Below are positions 25,654 through 33,673 of a stretch of 64,000 nt of DNA, in pieces. The translations under genes were made by a program, and so were the position numbers. The number at the start of each line of letters is the position of its first letter. Position 1 is the first letter of the stretch. The notes below the pieces were generated by a model that was not told where the DNA came from, made no database searches, and saw only the letters and a program-made list of their open reading frames with translations. The stretch is from Chryseobacterium aahli (GTDB lineage Bacteria > Bacteroidota > Bacteroidia > Flavobacteriales > Weeksellaceae): the NCBI RefSeq assembly GCF_022699665.1, contig NZ_JALDNB010000003.1, positions 186,001 to 250,000 on the forward strand, given 5' to 3'.

Positions 25654-26925
25654 ATGGATTTACCTATAGAATGGAAACATACCACCAATATTTACGAAGT
25701 TAATCTAAGACAATATACTCAGGAAGGAACTTTCAAAGCATTTGAAAAAGAAATGCCACGCCTCAAAAACATGGGTGTGAAAACCCTTTGGTTCATGCCT
25801 ATTACTCCCATTGCCCAACTCAATAAAAAAGGAAGTTTGGGAAGCCAATATGCCGCTTCAGACTACACATCAATCAATCCCGAATTCGGAACGATGGATG
25901 AATTTAAACACATGGTCAACGAAGCACACCGTTTAGGTTTCAAAGTAATCATCGATTGGGTTGCCAATCATACAGGTTGGGATCATGTCTGGACAAAAAC
26001 TCATCCCGAATTTTATTTAAAAGATCCGGACGGAAGCTTCCACAAAGCATCAGGAATGGATGACATCATCGAATTGGACTATAAAAACCAAGAGATGAGA
26101 AAAGCGATGATTGATGCCATGAAATTTTGGGTAAAAGAAACCAATATCGACGGTTTCCGATGTGATCTGGCATCATGGGTAGAATTAGATTTTTGGATCG
26201 AAGCAAGACCCGAAGTCGAAAAACTAAAGCCACTTTTCTTCATCGGAGAATATGATGAGCTCGAAAATCCTGATTACGGAAAAGTTTTTGATGCAAGTTA
26301 TTCATGGAAATGGATGCATAAGTCAGCCGATTATTATCAAAAAAATGAGCCCATAAGTGAATTGATAGATTTGCTTAAACAATATTCTACAATCGGAGAT
26401 TCATCCATGAGAGCATGGTTTACGACCAATCACGACGAAAACTCATGGAACGGAACAGAATTTGAAAAATATGGCGATATCACATTGCCAATGGCTGTGT
26501 TTTCAGCAACCTGGAACGGAATTCCTCTTTTATATTCAGGTCAGGAACTTCCAAACTTAAAAAGACTGGAGTTCTTCGAAAAAGATATCATCGACTGGAA
26601 CGGAAATTATGAGATGGCAGATTTCTATAAAACGTTATTAAACTTAAAATCATCAAATCCTGCTTTGCGTGGCGGAGATTCCGCAGTTTCAACTTATCTT
26701 CTAAGCACCACAGCTAATGATAAAATTTTGGCGTATGTGAGAAAGAACGGACAAGATGAGGTTTTAGTGGTTTTAAATTTTTCAAAAGATCCGGTAAATT
26801 TTACTATTCAGGATGAGAATTTAAGCGGAACTTTCAATAATGTTTTTGACAAAACAAAACGAGACTTCAGCGAGGGAAAAGATTTTAATTTTAAAGTTTC
26901 TGATTTCGCTGTTTTTGAAAAATAA
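25654..26925 (+). CDS. GH13 alpha-amylase-family glycoside hydrolase, cytoplasmic
   Basis: 423 residues and no signal peptide. The four GH13 motifs are present: DWVANH (101-106), GFRCDLASW with the nucleophile Asp171, FIGEYDE with acid/base Glu199, and FTTNHDENSW with Asp261. A short beta-sandwich C-terminal domain follows (about 345-423). It hydrolyses or transfers alpha-glucosyl bonds in maltodextrins, probably in intracellular glycogen or dextrin turnover (known for cytoplasmic GH13); exact specificity unresolved. It is smaller than secreted amylases because domain B is short. The ATG at 25654 is the first in frame after a long spacer. Confidence 0.92.
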   Translation: MDLPIEWKHTTNIYEVNLRQYTQEGTFKAFEKEMPRLKNMGVKTLWFMPITPIAQLNKKGSLGSQYAASDYTSINPEFGTMDEFKHMVNEAHRLGFKVIIDWVANHTGWDHVWTKTHPEFYLKDPDGSFHKASGMDDIIELDYKNQEMRKAMIDAMKFWVKETNIDGFRCDLASWVELDFWIEARPEVEKLKPLFFIGEYDELENPDYGKVFDASYSWKWMHKSADYYQKNEPISELIDLLKQYSTIGDSSMRAWFTTNHDENSWNGTEFEKYGDITLPMAVFSATWNGIPLLYSGQELPNLKRLEFFEKDIIDWNGNYEMADFYKTLLNLKSSNPALRGGDSAVSTYLLSTTANDKILAYVRKNGQDEVLVVLNFSKDPVNFTIQDENLSGTFNNVFDKTKRDFSEGKDFNFKVSDFAVFEK

Positions 26926-26961
26926 AGTATAACTTAAAGTAAAATATTTTAAAACATCAAT

Positions 26962-26990
26962 AGGAGCGGGCTTTAGCCCGCTTTCAGCTT
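26962..26990. repeat. Palindromic intergenic element, GCGGGCTTTAGCCCGC hairpin
   Basis: A perfect 8-bp stem (agcgggct / agcccgct, 26965-26982) with a two-base loop sits in the spacer after the amylase gene and is followed by ttggctttagc at about 27003. No T run follows, so it is not a typical terminator. The word is one I know to recur in flavobacterial intergenic regions; only one copy is in this window. Confidence 0.5.
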
Positions 26991-27069
26991 ACAATACTAA
27001 AATTGGCTTTAGCAAAAACTTAATTTTCTTCACTTTTATTTAATTTATAAATTCAAGATTACTTTCAAA

Positions 27070-27510
27070 ATGAACAAAGAAAATATACTGCAAATTCTTA
27101 AAGATAAAATTTCAGAAAAAATAAAAATCTTCGAAAATCTTATTGCCGAAACCCGTGCATCAAGCAACGATACCAAAAGTTCGATGGGTGATAAATATGA
27201 AACCGGTCGTGAAATGCTGCAGCAGGAAATTAATAATATCCAAAGGCAATTAAATGAAACCTTAAACCAACAGAATTTCCTGAAAAAATTAAACACAGAG
27301 GTCTGTACAAAAGTTCAGAATGGAGCTTTGGTAAAGACAGATAAAGGATTTTTCTATATTTCGGTATCGTCAGGAGAAATTGTTTTTGAAGGCAAAAAAA
27401 TAATGACCATTTCAAGTGAATCACCGTTGGCAAAAGCAATGTTTGGCAAGAAAATAGCTGAGACGTTTCTCATCAACAATGTCAATCAAATCATTGAAGA
27501 AATTGGATAA
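27070..27510 (+). CDS. GreA/GreB C-terminal-domain-like protein with N-terminal coiled coil
   Basis: 146 residues, cytoplasmic. A basic/acidic coiled coil (about 1-78) leads to a compact domain ending SPLAKAMFGKKIAETF, the same SPLgkAllGkk signature that closes GreA/GreB/Rnk, which bind the secondary channel region of RNA polymerase. It lacks the acidic tip loop residues expected at the end of a GreA coiled coil, so transcript cleavage activity is doubtful. Relatives carry the mistaken name 3-oxoacyl-ACP synthase; nothing in the sequence supports that. The gene is 3 bases from the exported repeat protein, so the two share a transcript. Confidence 0.7.
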   Translation: MNKENILQILKDKISEKIKIFENLIAETRASSNDTKSSMGDKYETGREMLQQEINNIQRQLNETLNQQNFLKKLNTEVCTKVQNGALVKTDKGFFYISVSSGEIVFEGKKIMTISSESPLAKAMFGKKIAETFLINNVNQIIEEIG

Positions 27511-27513
27511 AAT

Positions 27514-28164
27514 ATGATATATCTTAAAAATTTTCTGTCAGCTTTATTTTTAATAGCTTATTCTTTCGCTTTTGGGCAAATTAAAGCAAATATTTCAGCT
27601 AAAACCAACGACTTACAGTCTGTAGATATTACCATTGATGATGTAACGATTCAACTAAATAGTAATGGTGAAATTTCAGGTTTTAAAACAAACAATTTAG
27701 ACGGAGAGGTAGATTATTATGATGACGCGAATTTTGATGCATACAGATTTGGAAAACTAAAAAACATCGGAAGTTTAAAAATTGATTATTGGGATATTTT
27801 AGATAAAAGTGATGTAAGATCTGGCAAGATTAAAAACGTAGGCAATGTTTCAATAGATTACTATGATAATTTCGATAAAGAAAAGTCAGGTAAGGTAAAG
27901 AACATCGAGAATCTGAAAGTTGATTATTGGGAAAAAGATATTATGGATAACAGCAGATTGGGGAAATTAAAATCCATAGGAAATATATTGATTGATTACG
28001 GGCAGAAAGACATCACTGATTCTAGCAAATATAAAAAACTAATCAAGTTCGGAACTGTAAGTTTAGATTATTGGAATGATAAAATCTTTAATAAAGAGAA
28101 ATTCGGAAGAATAAAATCGATTAAAGGAAATTCAAAAGATGTTTCTGTTAATTTAGTTTGGTAA
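27514..28164 (+). CDS. Exported protein with about five 24-residue tandem repeats
   Basis: 216 residues. Signal peptide to about 21 (FAFGQ). From residue 80 a unit of about 24 residues recurs: GKLKNIGSLKIDYWD, GKIKNVGNVSIDYYD, GKVKNIENLKVDYWE, GKLKSIGNILIDYGQ, KKLIKFGTVSLDYWN and GRIKSIKG, beginning at residues 80, 104, 126, 150, 174 and 198. The regular I/V pattern and IDYW turns suggest a beta-solenoid. The earlier region (40-75) reads as a degenerate unit. I do not recognise the family. It follows the Gre-like gene by 3 bases. Periplasmic or surface location is likely. Confidence 0.7.
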   Translation: MIYLKNFLSALFLIAYSFAFGQIKANISAKTNDLQSVDITIDDVTIQLNSNGEISGFKTNNLDGEVDYYDDANFDAYRFGKLKNIGSLKIDYWDILDKSDVRSGKIKNVGNVSIDYYDNFDKEKSGKVKNIENLKVDYWEKDIMDNSRLGKLKSIGNILIDYGQKDITDSSKYKKLIKFGTVSLDYWNDKIFNKEKFGRIKSIKGNSKDVSVNLVW

Positions 28165-28265
28165 TCTAAAAGTTTAAGAAAAATTTACCATTGCTTCATA
28201 TTGAATCTTAAATTGATTGTCATAAATTTAGTATAGAATTAAATACAAACAAAAATTTTATCAAT

Positions 28266-29015
28266 ATGGGAATTTTACATAATAAAGTAGCTCTGGTAAC
28301 AGGAGCAGGTTCAGGAATCGGATTGGCAATTGCTCAGTCTTACGCAAAAGAAGGTGCTAAAGTTATCGTTTCTGATATCAATGAAGAGCACGGAAATCAG
28401 GCGGTAGAAAAAATAAAATCTGAAGGTGGTGAAGCATCTTTTGTGAAAGCTGATACTTCGAAAGCAGAAGAGGTAGAAGCTCTTGTGAAATCAACAGTCG
28501 AAATCTATGGAAGATTAGATATCGCTTGTAACAATGCCGGAATTGGCGGTGAAGCCAATCAAACCGGAGATTACAGTCTTGAAGGATGGAAAAAAGTAAT
28601 CCATATCAATCTCGACGGCGTTTTTTACGGATGTAAATATGAACTTAATCAAATGGAGAAAAACGGTGGCGGAGTAATCGTCAATATCGCTTCGATACAC
28701 GGAACGGTTGCAGCACCACTTTCTTCAGCATATACTTCAACCAAACATGCAGTTGTTGGCCTAACAAAAAATATTGGCGCTGAGTATGGAAAGAAAAATA
28801 TTCGTTGCAATGCAGTTGGTCCAGGATATATCGATACACCATTATTGAATCAGCTAGACAAAGAGCATAAAGATGCATTGATCTCAAAACATCCTATGGG
28901 AAGGCTTGGGACATCTGAAGAGGTTGCTGAATTGGTTCTTTTTTTAAGCTCTGAAAAATCTTCTTTCATGACAGGAGGTTACTATCTTATTGACGGTGGA
29001 TATACCGCAGTTTAA
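28266..29015 (+). CDS. Short-chain dehydrogenase/reductase (glucose 1-dehydrogenase-like)
   Basis: 249 residues, classical SDR size. TGAGSGIG (12-19) binds the cofactor, DIN at 37-39 suggests NAD preference, NNAGIGG at 89-95, catalytic Ser143, Tyr156 and Lys160 (YTSTK), and the C-terminal GGYYLIDGGYTAV typical of the family. It reduces or oxidises a hydroxyl/carbonyl group in the cytoplasm; substrate unknown. Monocistronic with terminator at 29042-29070. The spacer before it (28165-28265) contains TAAATTTA, a weak -7-like word. Confidence 0.9.
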   Translation: MGILHNKVALVTGAGSGIGLAIAQSYAKEGAKVIVSDINEEHGNQAVEKIKSEGGEASFVKADTSKAEEVEALVKSTVEIYGRLDIACNNAGIGGEANQTGDYSLEGWKKVIHINLDGVFYGCKYELNQMEKNGGGVIVNIASIHGTVAAPLSSAYTSTKHAVVGLTKNIGAEYGKKNIRCNAVGPGYIDTPLLNQLDKEHKDALISKHPMGRLGTSEEVAELVLFLSSEKSSFMTGGYYLIDGGYTAV

Positions 29016-29041
29016 TAGATTTTAATTAAACATACGATACG

Positions 29042-29070
29042 AAGCATTCATGAAAATGGATGCTTTTTTT
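29042..29070 (+). terminator. Intrinsic terminator after the SDR gene
   Basis: A 9-bp stem (aagcattca / tggatgctt, one G-T pair) with a 6-base loop ends in a T run. Confidence 0.8.
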
Positions 29071-29123
29071 AATACTTTTTTGGATTAGAATCTTTAAATT
29101 TGGAACTTGAAAATTCTCTTAAA

Positions 29124-29918
29124 ATGCAAAATTATTTAGACCTTCTAAAACATATCAAAGAAAACGGAACCGACAAAACCGACCGTACCGGAACGGGAAC
29201 AAGAAGTGTTTTTGGGTATCAGTTGAGATATGATTTGTCTAAAGGTTTTCCGATGGTAACAACCAAAAAGGTGCATTTGAAATCAATTATTTACGAATTG
29301 CTTTGGTTTTTAAAAGGTGATACCAACGTAAAATATCTGAATGACAATGGTGTAAGCATTTGGGACGAATGGGCAGATGAAAATGGAGATTTAGGTCCTG
29401 TTTATGGTGCTCAATGGAGAAGCTGGAACGGAGCGGATAATAAAGTGGTTGATCAGATTTCGGAAGTGATTGACCAGATTAAAAAAAATCCGGATTCCAG
29501 AAGATTAATCGTTTCTGCTTGGAACGTTGCAGAGATTCCAAACATGGCTTTGGCACCGTGCCACGCACTCTTTCAGTTTTATGTAGCTGACGGAAAATTG
29601 TCTTTACAATTGTACCAGAGAAGTGCTGACGTGTTTTTAGGAGTTCCTTTTAATATTGCAAGTTATGCGCTTTTATTGATGATGGTTGCTCAGGTTTGTG
29701 ACCTTGAAGTGGGAGATTATGTTCATAGTTTTGGAGATGTTCACATTTACAATAATCATTTTGAGCAGGTCGAAAGACAGCTTTCAAGAGATCCGAAAGC
29801 GCTTCCTACCATGAAACTAAATCCTGAGATTAAAGATATTTTCGATTTTAATTTTGAAGATTTTACCTTAGAAAACTACGATCCACATCCAGGAATCAAA
29901 GCGCCGGTAGCGATTTAA
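29124..29918 (+). CDS. thyA: Thymidylate synthase
   Basis: 264 residues from the ATG at 29124, the same length as E. coli ThyA; an in-frame TTG at 29100 would add 8 residues and is not needed. [11 protein letters not shown] (21-31) binds dUMP phosphate, Cys146 in [10 protein letters not shown] is the nucleophile at the same number as in E. coli, and the [25 protein letters not shown] and GDVHIYNNH segments are intact. It methylates dUMP to dTMP with methylene-tetrahydrofolate. No folA follows directly; instead an antitoxin-like gene starts 45 bases later. Confidence 0.98.
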   Translation: MQNYLDLLKHIKENGTDKTDRTGTGTRSVFGYQLRYDLSKGFPMVTTKKVHLKSIIYELLWFLKGDTNVKYLNDNGVSIWDEWADENGDLGPVYGAQWRSWNGADNKVVDQISEVIDQIKKNPDSRRLIVSAWNVAEIPNMALAPCHALFQFYVADGKLSLQLYQRSADVFLGVPFNIASYALLLMMVAQVCDLEVGDYVHSFGDVHIYNNHFEQVERQLSRDPKALPTMKLNPEIKDIFDFNFEDFTLENYDPHPGIKAPVAI

Positions 29919-29938
29919 TATTTTATTAATAATTTCAT

Positions 29939-29946
29939 TAACTTTG
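29939..29946 (+). promoter_or_regulatory. -7 box (TAACTTTG) for the antitoxin-toxin locus
   Basis: TAACTTTG matches TAnnTTTG, 17 bases before the ATG at 29964, separate from thyA. No -33 TTTG is visible. Confidence 0.45.
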
Positions 29947-29963
29947 ATTTAAAATCAGGAATT

Positions 29964-30203
29964 ATGGAAATTAAAATCAGTTTAGACGAATACGCAGACG
30001 TTCCTTTTATCAAAAAACTATTATCACAAATAAAAGGTATTACGAGTTTTGAGGTTTCTGAGAATGACAAAATTGATTCTTGGAAAGAGATTGAAAATTC
30101 TGATGAATTTAGAAAATTGATTGAAAAAAGTCGTAATGAAATCAAAAATGGAGAATGTAAAGAATATTCGGAAGAATTGATAGGTTTCATTTTTAAAAAG
30201 TAA
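29964..30203 (+). CDS. Antitoxin-like protein preceding a decayed ParE/RelE-type toxin
   Basis: 79 residues, acidic, no signal. N-terminal IKISLDEYADVPFIKKLLSQIKGITSFEV forms a beta-alpha-beta-like segment and the rest is charged helix, as in small antitoxins of Bacteroidota. Its stop overlaps the ATG of the next frame (TAATG at 30201-30205), the coupling usual for toxin-antitoxin pairs. A 76-residue paralog lies at 30585-30815 (both have LLxQIKGxxSxE). The family assignment rests on the arrangement and the decayed toxin-like partner; DNA-binding is not obvious. Confidence 0.6.
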   Translation: MEIKISLDEYADVPFIKKLLSQIKGITSFEVSENDKIDSWKEIENSDEFRKLIEKSRNEIKNGECKEYSEELIGFIFKK

Positions 30204-30508
30204 TGAAAGTTATATTTTCAAATACTGCGATTGAAAGCCTTAAATAAATCATAGGTTTTTTGAATGAACGTTGGACTCAAAAGGAAATTAAATTATTTAA
30301 TAAAGACTTAGAAAAAGTGATTGAGTCATTTAATGATTAATTAATTTCATATCAGACGATAGATTCAGATAGTCAATTAAGATTTGCATTATTGGGAAAG
30401 AAGCAAGTTAAGGTATATTTTGAAGTGAAAAAAAATTGTGTAGAAATTTTATTATTTCTTCCTTCAAAAGGTAATCCTGAAAACATCCATAAGCTATTTT
30501 TAAAATAA
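30203..30508 (+). pseudogene. ParE/RelE-type toxin pseudogene with two in-frame stop codons
   Basis: Starting at the overlapping ATG 30203, one frame runs to TAA at 30506-30508 (102 codons) but is broken by TAA at 30245-30247 and 30338-30340. Read through, it gives VIFSNTAIESLK, then IIGFLNERWTQKEIKLF, then SQLRFALLGKKQVKVYFEV and NCVEILLFLP, followed by NPENIHKLFLK. A beta-helix start, central W/K-rich helix and terminal IEILLFxP strand are the plan of RelE/ParE toxins of about 100 residues. No frameshift is needed, only two substitutions, so the loss looks recent. The antitoxin gene upstream is intact. Confidence 0.7.
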
Positions 30509-30517
30509 AGAAAATAT

Positions 30518-30550
30518 AAAAAAGTGAAGCCAAAAAACTTCACTTTTTTT
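30518..30550 (+). terminator. Intrinsic terminator after the toxin pseudogene
   Basis: An 11-bp stem (aaaaagtgaag / cttcacttttt) with an 8-base loop ends in T residues. Confidence 0.85.
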
Positions 30551-30584
30551 GTAACTATTCATCATAAAATACTACTTATTTACT

Positions 30585-30815
30585 ATGAAATCAATTAAAT
30601 TGACCTTAGAGCAAAATGTTGATGCCGAGAATTTAAAACAAATTCTGCTGCAGATAAAAGGAGTAGCTTCAATTGAGATCATTAATGAAGATAATCCTGA
30701 AAGCGAACTGAAAAAAGCTTTTGCCAAGACTAAAGAACAGCTTAAAAAAGGAGATTACGAAACGTTAGTCAACGATATTTTCGAAATCATTACAAAAAAT
30801 AATACAAAAAAATAA
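30585..30815 (+). CDS. Orphan antitoxin-like protein, paralog of the gene at 29964
   Basis: 76 residues. It shares the plan and several words with the protein at 29964 (KSIKLTLEQ versus EIKISLDEY; LLQIKGVASIEI versus LLSQIKGITSFEV) and has the same charged helical tail. No toxin frame follows: the stop is 10 bases before the M1 aminopeptidase ATG. It may neutralise a toxin elsewhere, or be a remnant. It probably shares a transcript with the aminopeptidase gene. Confidence 0.55.
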   Translation: MKSIKLTLEQNVDAENLKQILLQIKGVASIEIINEDNPESELKKAFAKTKEQLKKGDYETLVNDIFEIITKNNTKK

Positions 30816-30825
30816 AAGGAAAGAA

Positions 30826-33336
30826 ATGAAGAAAATCATTTTATCTATTGCAATATTGGGAGCTTTGTTTTCCGGAAATGTATCTGCACAAACCGAAACT
30901 TCAGGCAGAGAAAAAGTCTACAGAGCAACATCTGCGAAAGTAACGGAACTTAAGCATACCAAGCTTAAAGTCAACTTCGATTATCAGAAAGAGCAGATGA
31001 ATGGGGAAGAGTGGCTGACAGCTTCTCCTTACTTTTATGCGACCAACGAGTTGATTCTGGATGCAAAAGGAATGTTGATTCATGAAGTTGCTTTGGATAA
31101 CAATGGCAAGAAATCTCCTTTGAAATTTGATTATAAAAATGATGTTTTAAAGATTATTTTAGACAAAACCTATCAGAAAAATCAGGATTATACGGTTTAC
31201 ATCAAATACACAGCTCGTCCGAATGAAGTGAAGCAAGAAGGAAGCATGGCAATCAGCGATGCAAAAGGTCTTTATTTTATCAACGCTCAAGGTCAGGATC
31301 CTGATAAACCAACCCAAATCTGGACGCAAGGAGAAACTGAATCTTCTTCAGCTTGGTTTCCGACGATCGATAAATCAATTCAAAAAACAACTCAGGAAAT
31401 CTACATGACGGTTCCTGATAAATATGTAACGTTGTCAAATGGTCTTCTTAAAGATTCTCAGAAAGAATCAAATGGTTTAAGAACTGATCATTGGGTGATG
31501 GATAAAAGACACTCAACGTACCTTTTCTTCATGGGAGTTGGTGAATATGCCGTTGTAAAAGATAAATGGAAGAATATTGCTGTTGATTATTACATCGAGA
31601 AAGAATACGAACCTTACGCAAAACAGATTTACGGAAATACTCCTGAAATGATTGAGTTTTTCTCTAAAAAATTAGGGTATGATTATCCTTGGTCAAAATA
31701 TGCGCAGATTTCAGGTAGAGATTACGTGAGCGGCGCCATGGAAAATACAACTGCAACACTTCACGGAAGTGATATTTTACAAAAACCGGGACAGTTAATT
31801 GATGAAAATAAATGGGAAGATACCATCGCTCACGAATTGTTTCACCATTGGTTCGGAGATTTGGTAACTGCTGAGAGCTGGAGTAATTTGACGGTTAACG
31901 AATCTTTTGCCAACTACTCAGAATATCTTTGGAACGAGTATAAATACGGAAAAGATCAGGCAGATTACCATCAGATGGAAGATGTGAATCATTACATTCA
32001 CAATCCTTCAGATTTCAAAAAAGATTTGGTGAGATTTGATTATGCTTCTCGAGAAGACGTTTTCGATTTGGTAACGTATCAGAAAGGTGGCGGAATTCTT
32101 CACATGCTGAGAAATTATTTAGGAGATGAAGCTTTTTTTGCCGGAATGAATGATTACCTAAAAACCTATGAATACAAGAATGCCGAAGCTCACCAACTGA
32201 GATTATCTTTCGAAAAAGTTTCGGGTAAAGATTTAAACTGGTTCTTCAATCAATGGTATTTTGGAAGCGGGCATCCAAAATTGAATTACTCTTACACTTT
32301 TGAGCCGGTAAAAAAACAAGTGACTGTAGTTGTCAATCAGTCTCAGGAATTGCCGTTCGAATTTCCTTTAACGATTGATGTGTACGATAACGGAAAACCA
32401 AAAAGACAGCAGGTTTGGGTCACTGCAGCTGCAAAAAATACATTCAGCTTTGATGTCTCAAAAAATCCTGATTTGGTCAACATTAATGCAGACGGAATAT
32501 TGGTTGCAGACGTTACTGAAACTAAAACACCCGAGCAGAATCTGATGCAGTTTATAGGTTCGAAAGAATTTAAAAGCAGATACAATGCTTTAACGGCTAT
32601 CAAAGATCAGGTAGGAAAAAGCCCTGCAGTTACAAAATTATTGTCTGCGGCGTTGAAAGATCCTTATTTCAGAGTAAGACAAAAAGCTTTGGAGTTAATG
32701 GATTTATCAAATGCTGAACAGCTAAAAGCTTTGGGAGCAGATGTTGAGAAATTAGCATCAAATGATCCTAAAACTTTGGTGCAGGGTGCGGCGATTGCAG
32801 CTTTGGCAAAGACAAAAGATAAAAAATACCTTCCGATTTTCGAGAAAGGGGTCAATGCCGTTTCAAATTCTGTAAAAGGAAATTCTGTTGCAGCAGCTTT
32901 AGATGTTGATCCTTCCAAGGCAAATACTTTGGCTGATAAAATCGATTTGAACGGAGCTTCAGAAGATTTATTAAGTAAAATGCTTCCGGTTATTGTTAAA
33001 AATAAAGTGACTTCTCAAATGTCGAATATTGCTTCACTGGTTGCTTTTTATCCTTTCATTAAATTCCAGAATCCTGAATTGGGGAAATCTGCGGAAGAAG
33101 GATACAACTGGATCATGACTTCCGATAATTTAAAAGCTACAGAAAGCATTACCAAAATTTTAGGTCAGGCAAAAGGACAAATGGGAGAAAATCCTCAGGT
33201 AAAAATGATGATTTCTCAAATGTTAAAAGATGGTTTGACGAAGAAAATGGAACTTCTGAAACAAAATCCTCAAAAAGCTTCAAGCATCAATCCACAGATT
33301 GACGCTATTAATAAAGCAATTGAAAATTTCAAATAG
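30826..33336 (+). CDS. Exported M1-family metallo-aminopeptidase
   Basis: 836 residues. Signal peptide to about 22 (NVSAQ). The M1 fold: GAMENTTA (303-310, exopeptidase GxMEN), zinc site HELFHHWFGD with His336, Glu337 and His340, and Glu359 in NESFANY. The catalytic body ends near 540; residues about 560-830 form alpha-helical repeats as in other M1 C-terminal domains. It removes N-terminal residues from peptides in the periplasm or at the surface. Start ATG follows aaaggaaag, a rare clear ribosome-binding site. Terminator at 33358-33387. Confidence 0.95.
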   Translation: MKKIILSIAILGALFSGNVSAQTETSGREKVYRATSAKVTELKHTKLKVNFDYQKEQMNGEEWLTASPYFYATNELILDAKGMLIHEVALDNNGKKSPLKFDYKNDVLKIILDKTYQKNQDYTVYIKYTARPNEVKQEGSMAISDAKGLYFINAQGQDPDKPTQIWTQGETESSSAWFPTIDKSIQKTTQEIYMTVPDKYVTLSNGLLKDSQKESNGLRTDHWVMDKRHSTYLFFMGVGEYAVVKDKWKNIAVDYYIEKEYEPYAKQIYGNTPEMIEFFSKKLGYDYPWSKYAQISGRDYVSGAMENTTATLHGSDILQKPGQLIDENKWEDTIAHELFHHWFGDLVTAESWSNLTVNESFANYSEYLWNEYKYGKDQADYHQMEDVNHYIHNPSDFKKDLVRFDYASREDVFDLVTYQKGGGILHMLRNYLGDEAFFAGMNDYLKTYEYKNAEAHQLRLSFEKVSGKDLNWFFNQWYFGSGHPKLNYSYTFEPVKKQVTVVVNQSQELPFEFPLTIDVYDNGKPKRQQVWVTAAAKNTFSFDVSKNPDLVNINADGILVADVTETKTPEQNLMQFIGSKEFKSRYNALTAIKDQVGKSPAVTKLLSAALKDPYFRVRQKALELMDLSNAEQLKALGADVEKLASNDPKTLVQGAAIAALAKTKDKKYLPIFEKGVNAVSNSVKGNSVAAALDVDPSKANTLADKIDLNGASEDLLSKMLPVIVKNKVTSQMSNIASLVAFYPFIKFQNPELGKSAEEGYNWIMTSDNLKATESITKILGQAKGQMGENPQVKMMISQMLKDGLTKKMELLKQNPQKASSINPQIDAINKAIENFK

Positions 33337-33357
33337 TAAATCAATATATATTTTTCT

Positions 33358-33387
33358 AAGCATCTCCTTATTGGAGGTGCTTTTTTA
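33358..33387 (+). terminator. Intrinsic terminator after the M1 aminopeptidase gene
   Basis: A 10-bp stem (aagcatctcc / ggaggtgctt) with a 5-base loop ends in six T. Confidence 0.9.
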
Positions 33388-33419
33388 TTTAAAACTTGTT
33401 TATAATTCCTGATTTTAAG

Positions 33420-33565
33420 AATTGAAAGACCTTGTGTTCTTTGCTAAGTGGGACGCCTTTGCCTCAATTTATAAATTGATTATTTGAATCGGCGAAACTT
33501 CGTTTTGTGAACTTAAAAACAGTTAGTGGTAAAAAAAGCTTAGCGAGCTTTGCGTTAAAATAATT
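33420..33565. repeat. Degenerate intergenic repeat-like stretch before the HMG-CoA synthase gene
   Basis: The 337-base spacer 33337-33673 holds a terminator at its start and then words such as tttgctaagtgggacg and agcttagcgagctttgcg, which look like decayed dispersed repeat sequence; no open frame with a plausible start is seen. Only this copy is in the window, so the call rests on resemblance to intergenic repeats I know from this group. Confidence 0.35.
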
Positions 33566-33673
33566 TTCACAAAAACAATAAGTAATTAAATTAATAATTT
33601 CCTCAAAAATTTATACGATAATGAAGCTTTTTTTGCACTATCTTTTATAAATTCGTATTAAAATTAAACGATT

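Noticed and set aside
27070..27510. 3-oxoacyl-ACP synthase
   Set aside because: The sequence has no thiolase fold or Cys-His-Asn/His triad and is only 146 residues; GreA-type C-terminal signature fits.
30203..30508. Stop-codon read-through or recoding in the toxin frame
   Set aside because: Two separate TAA codons and no SECIS-like, pyrrolysine or slippery context; decay is simpler.
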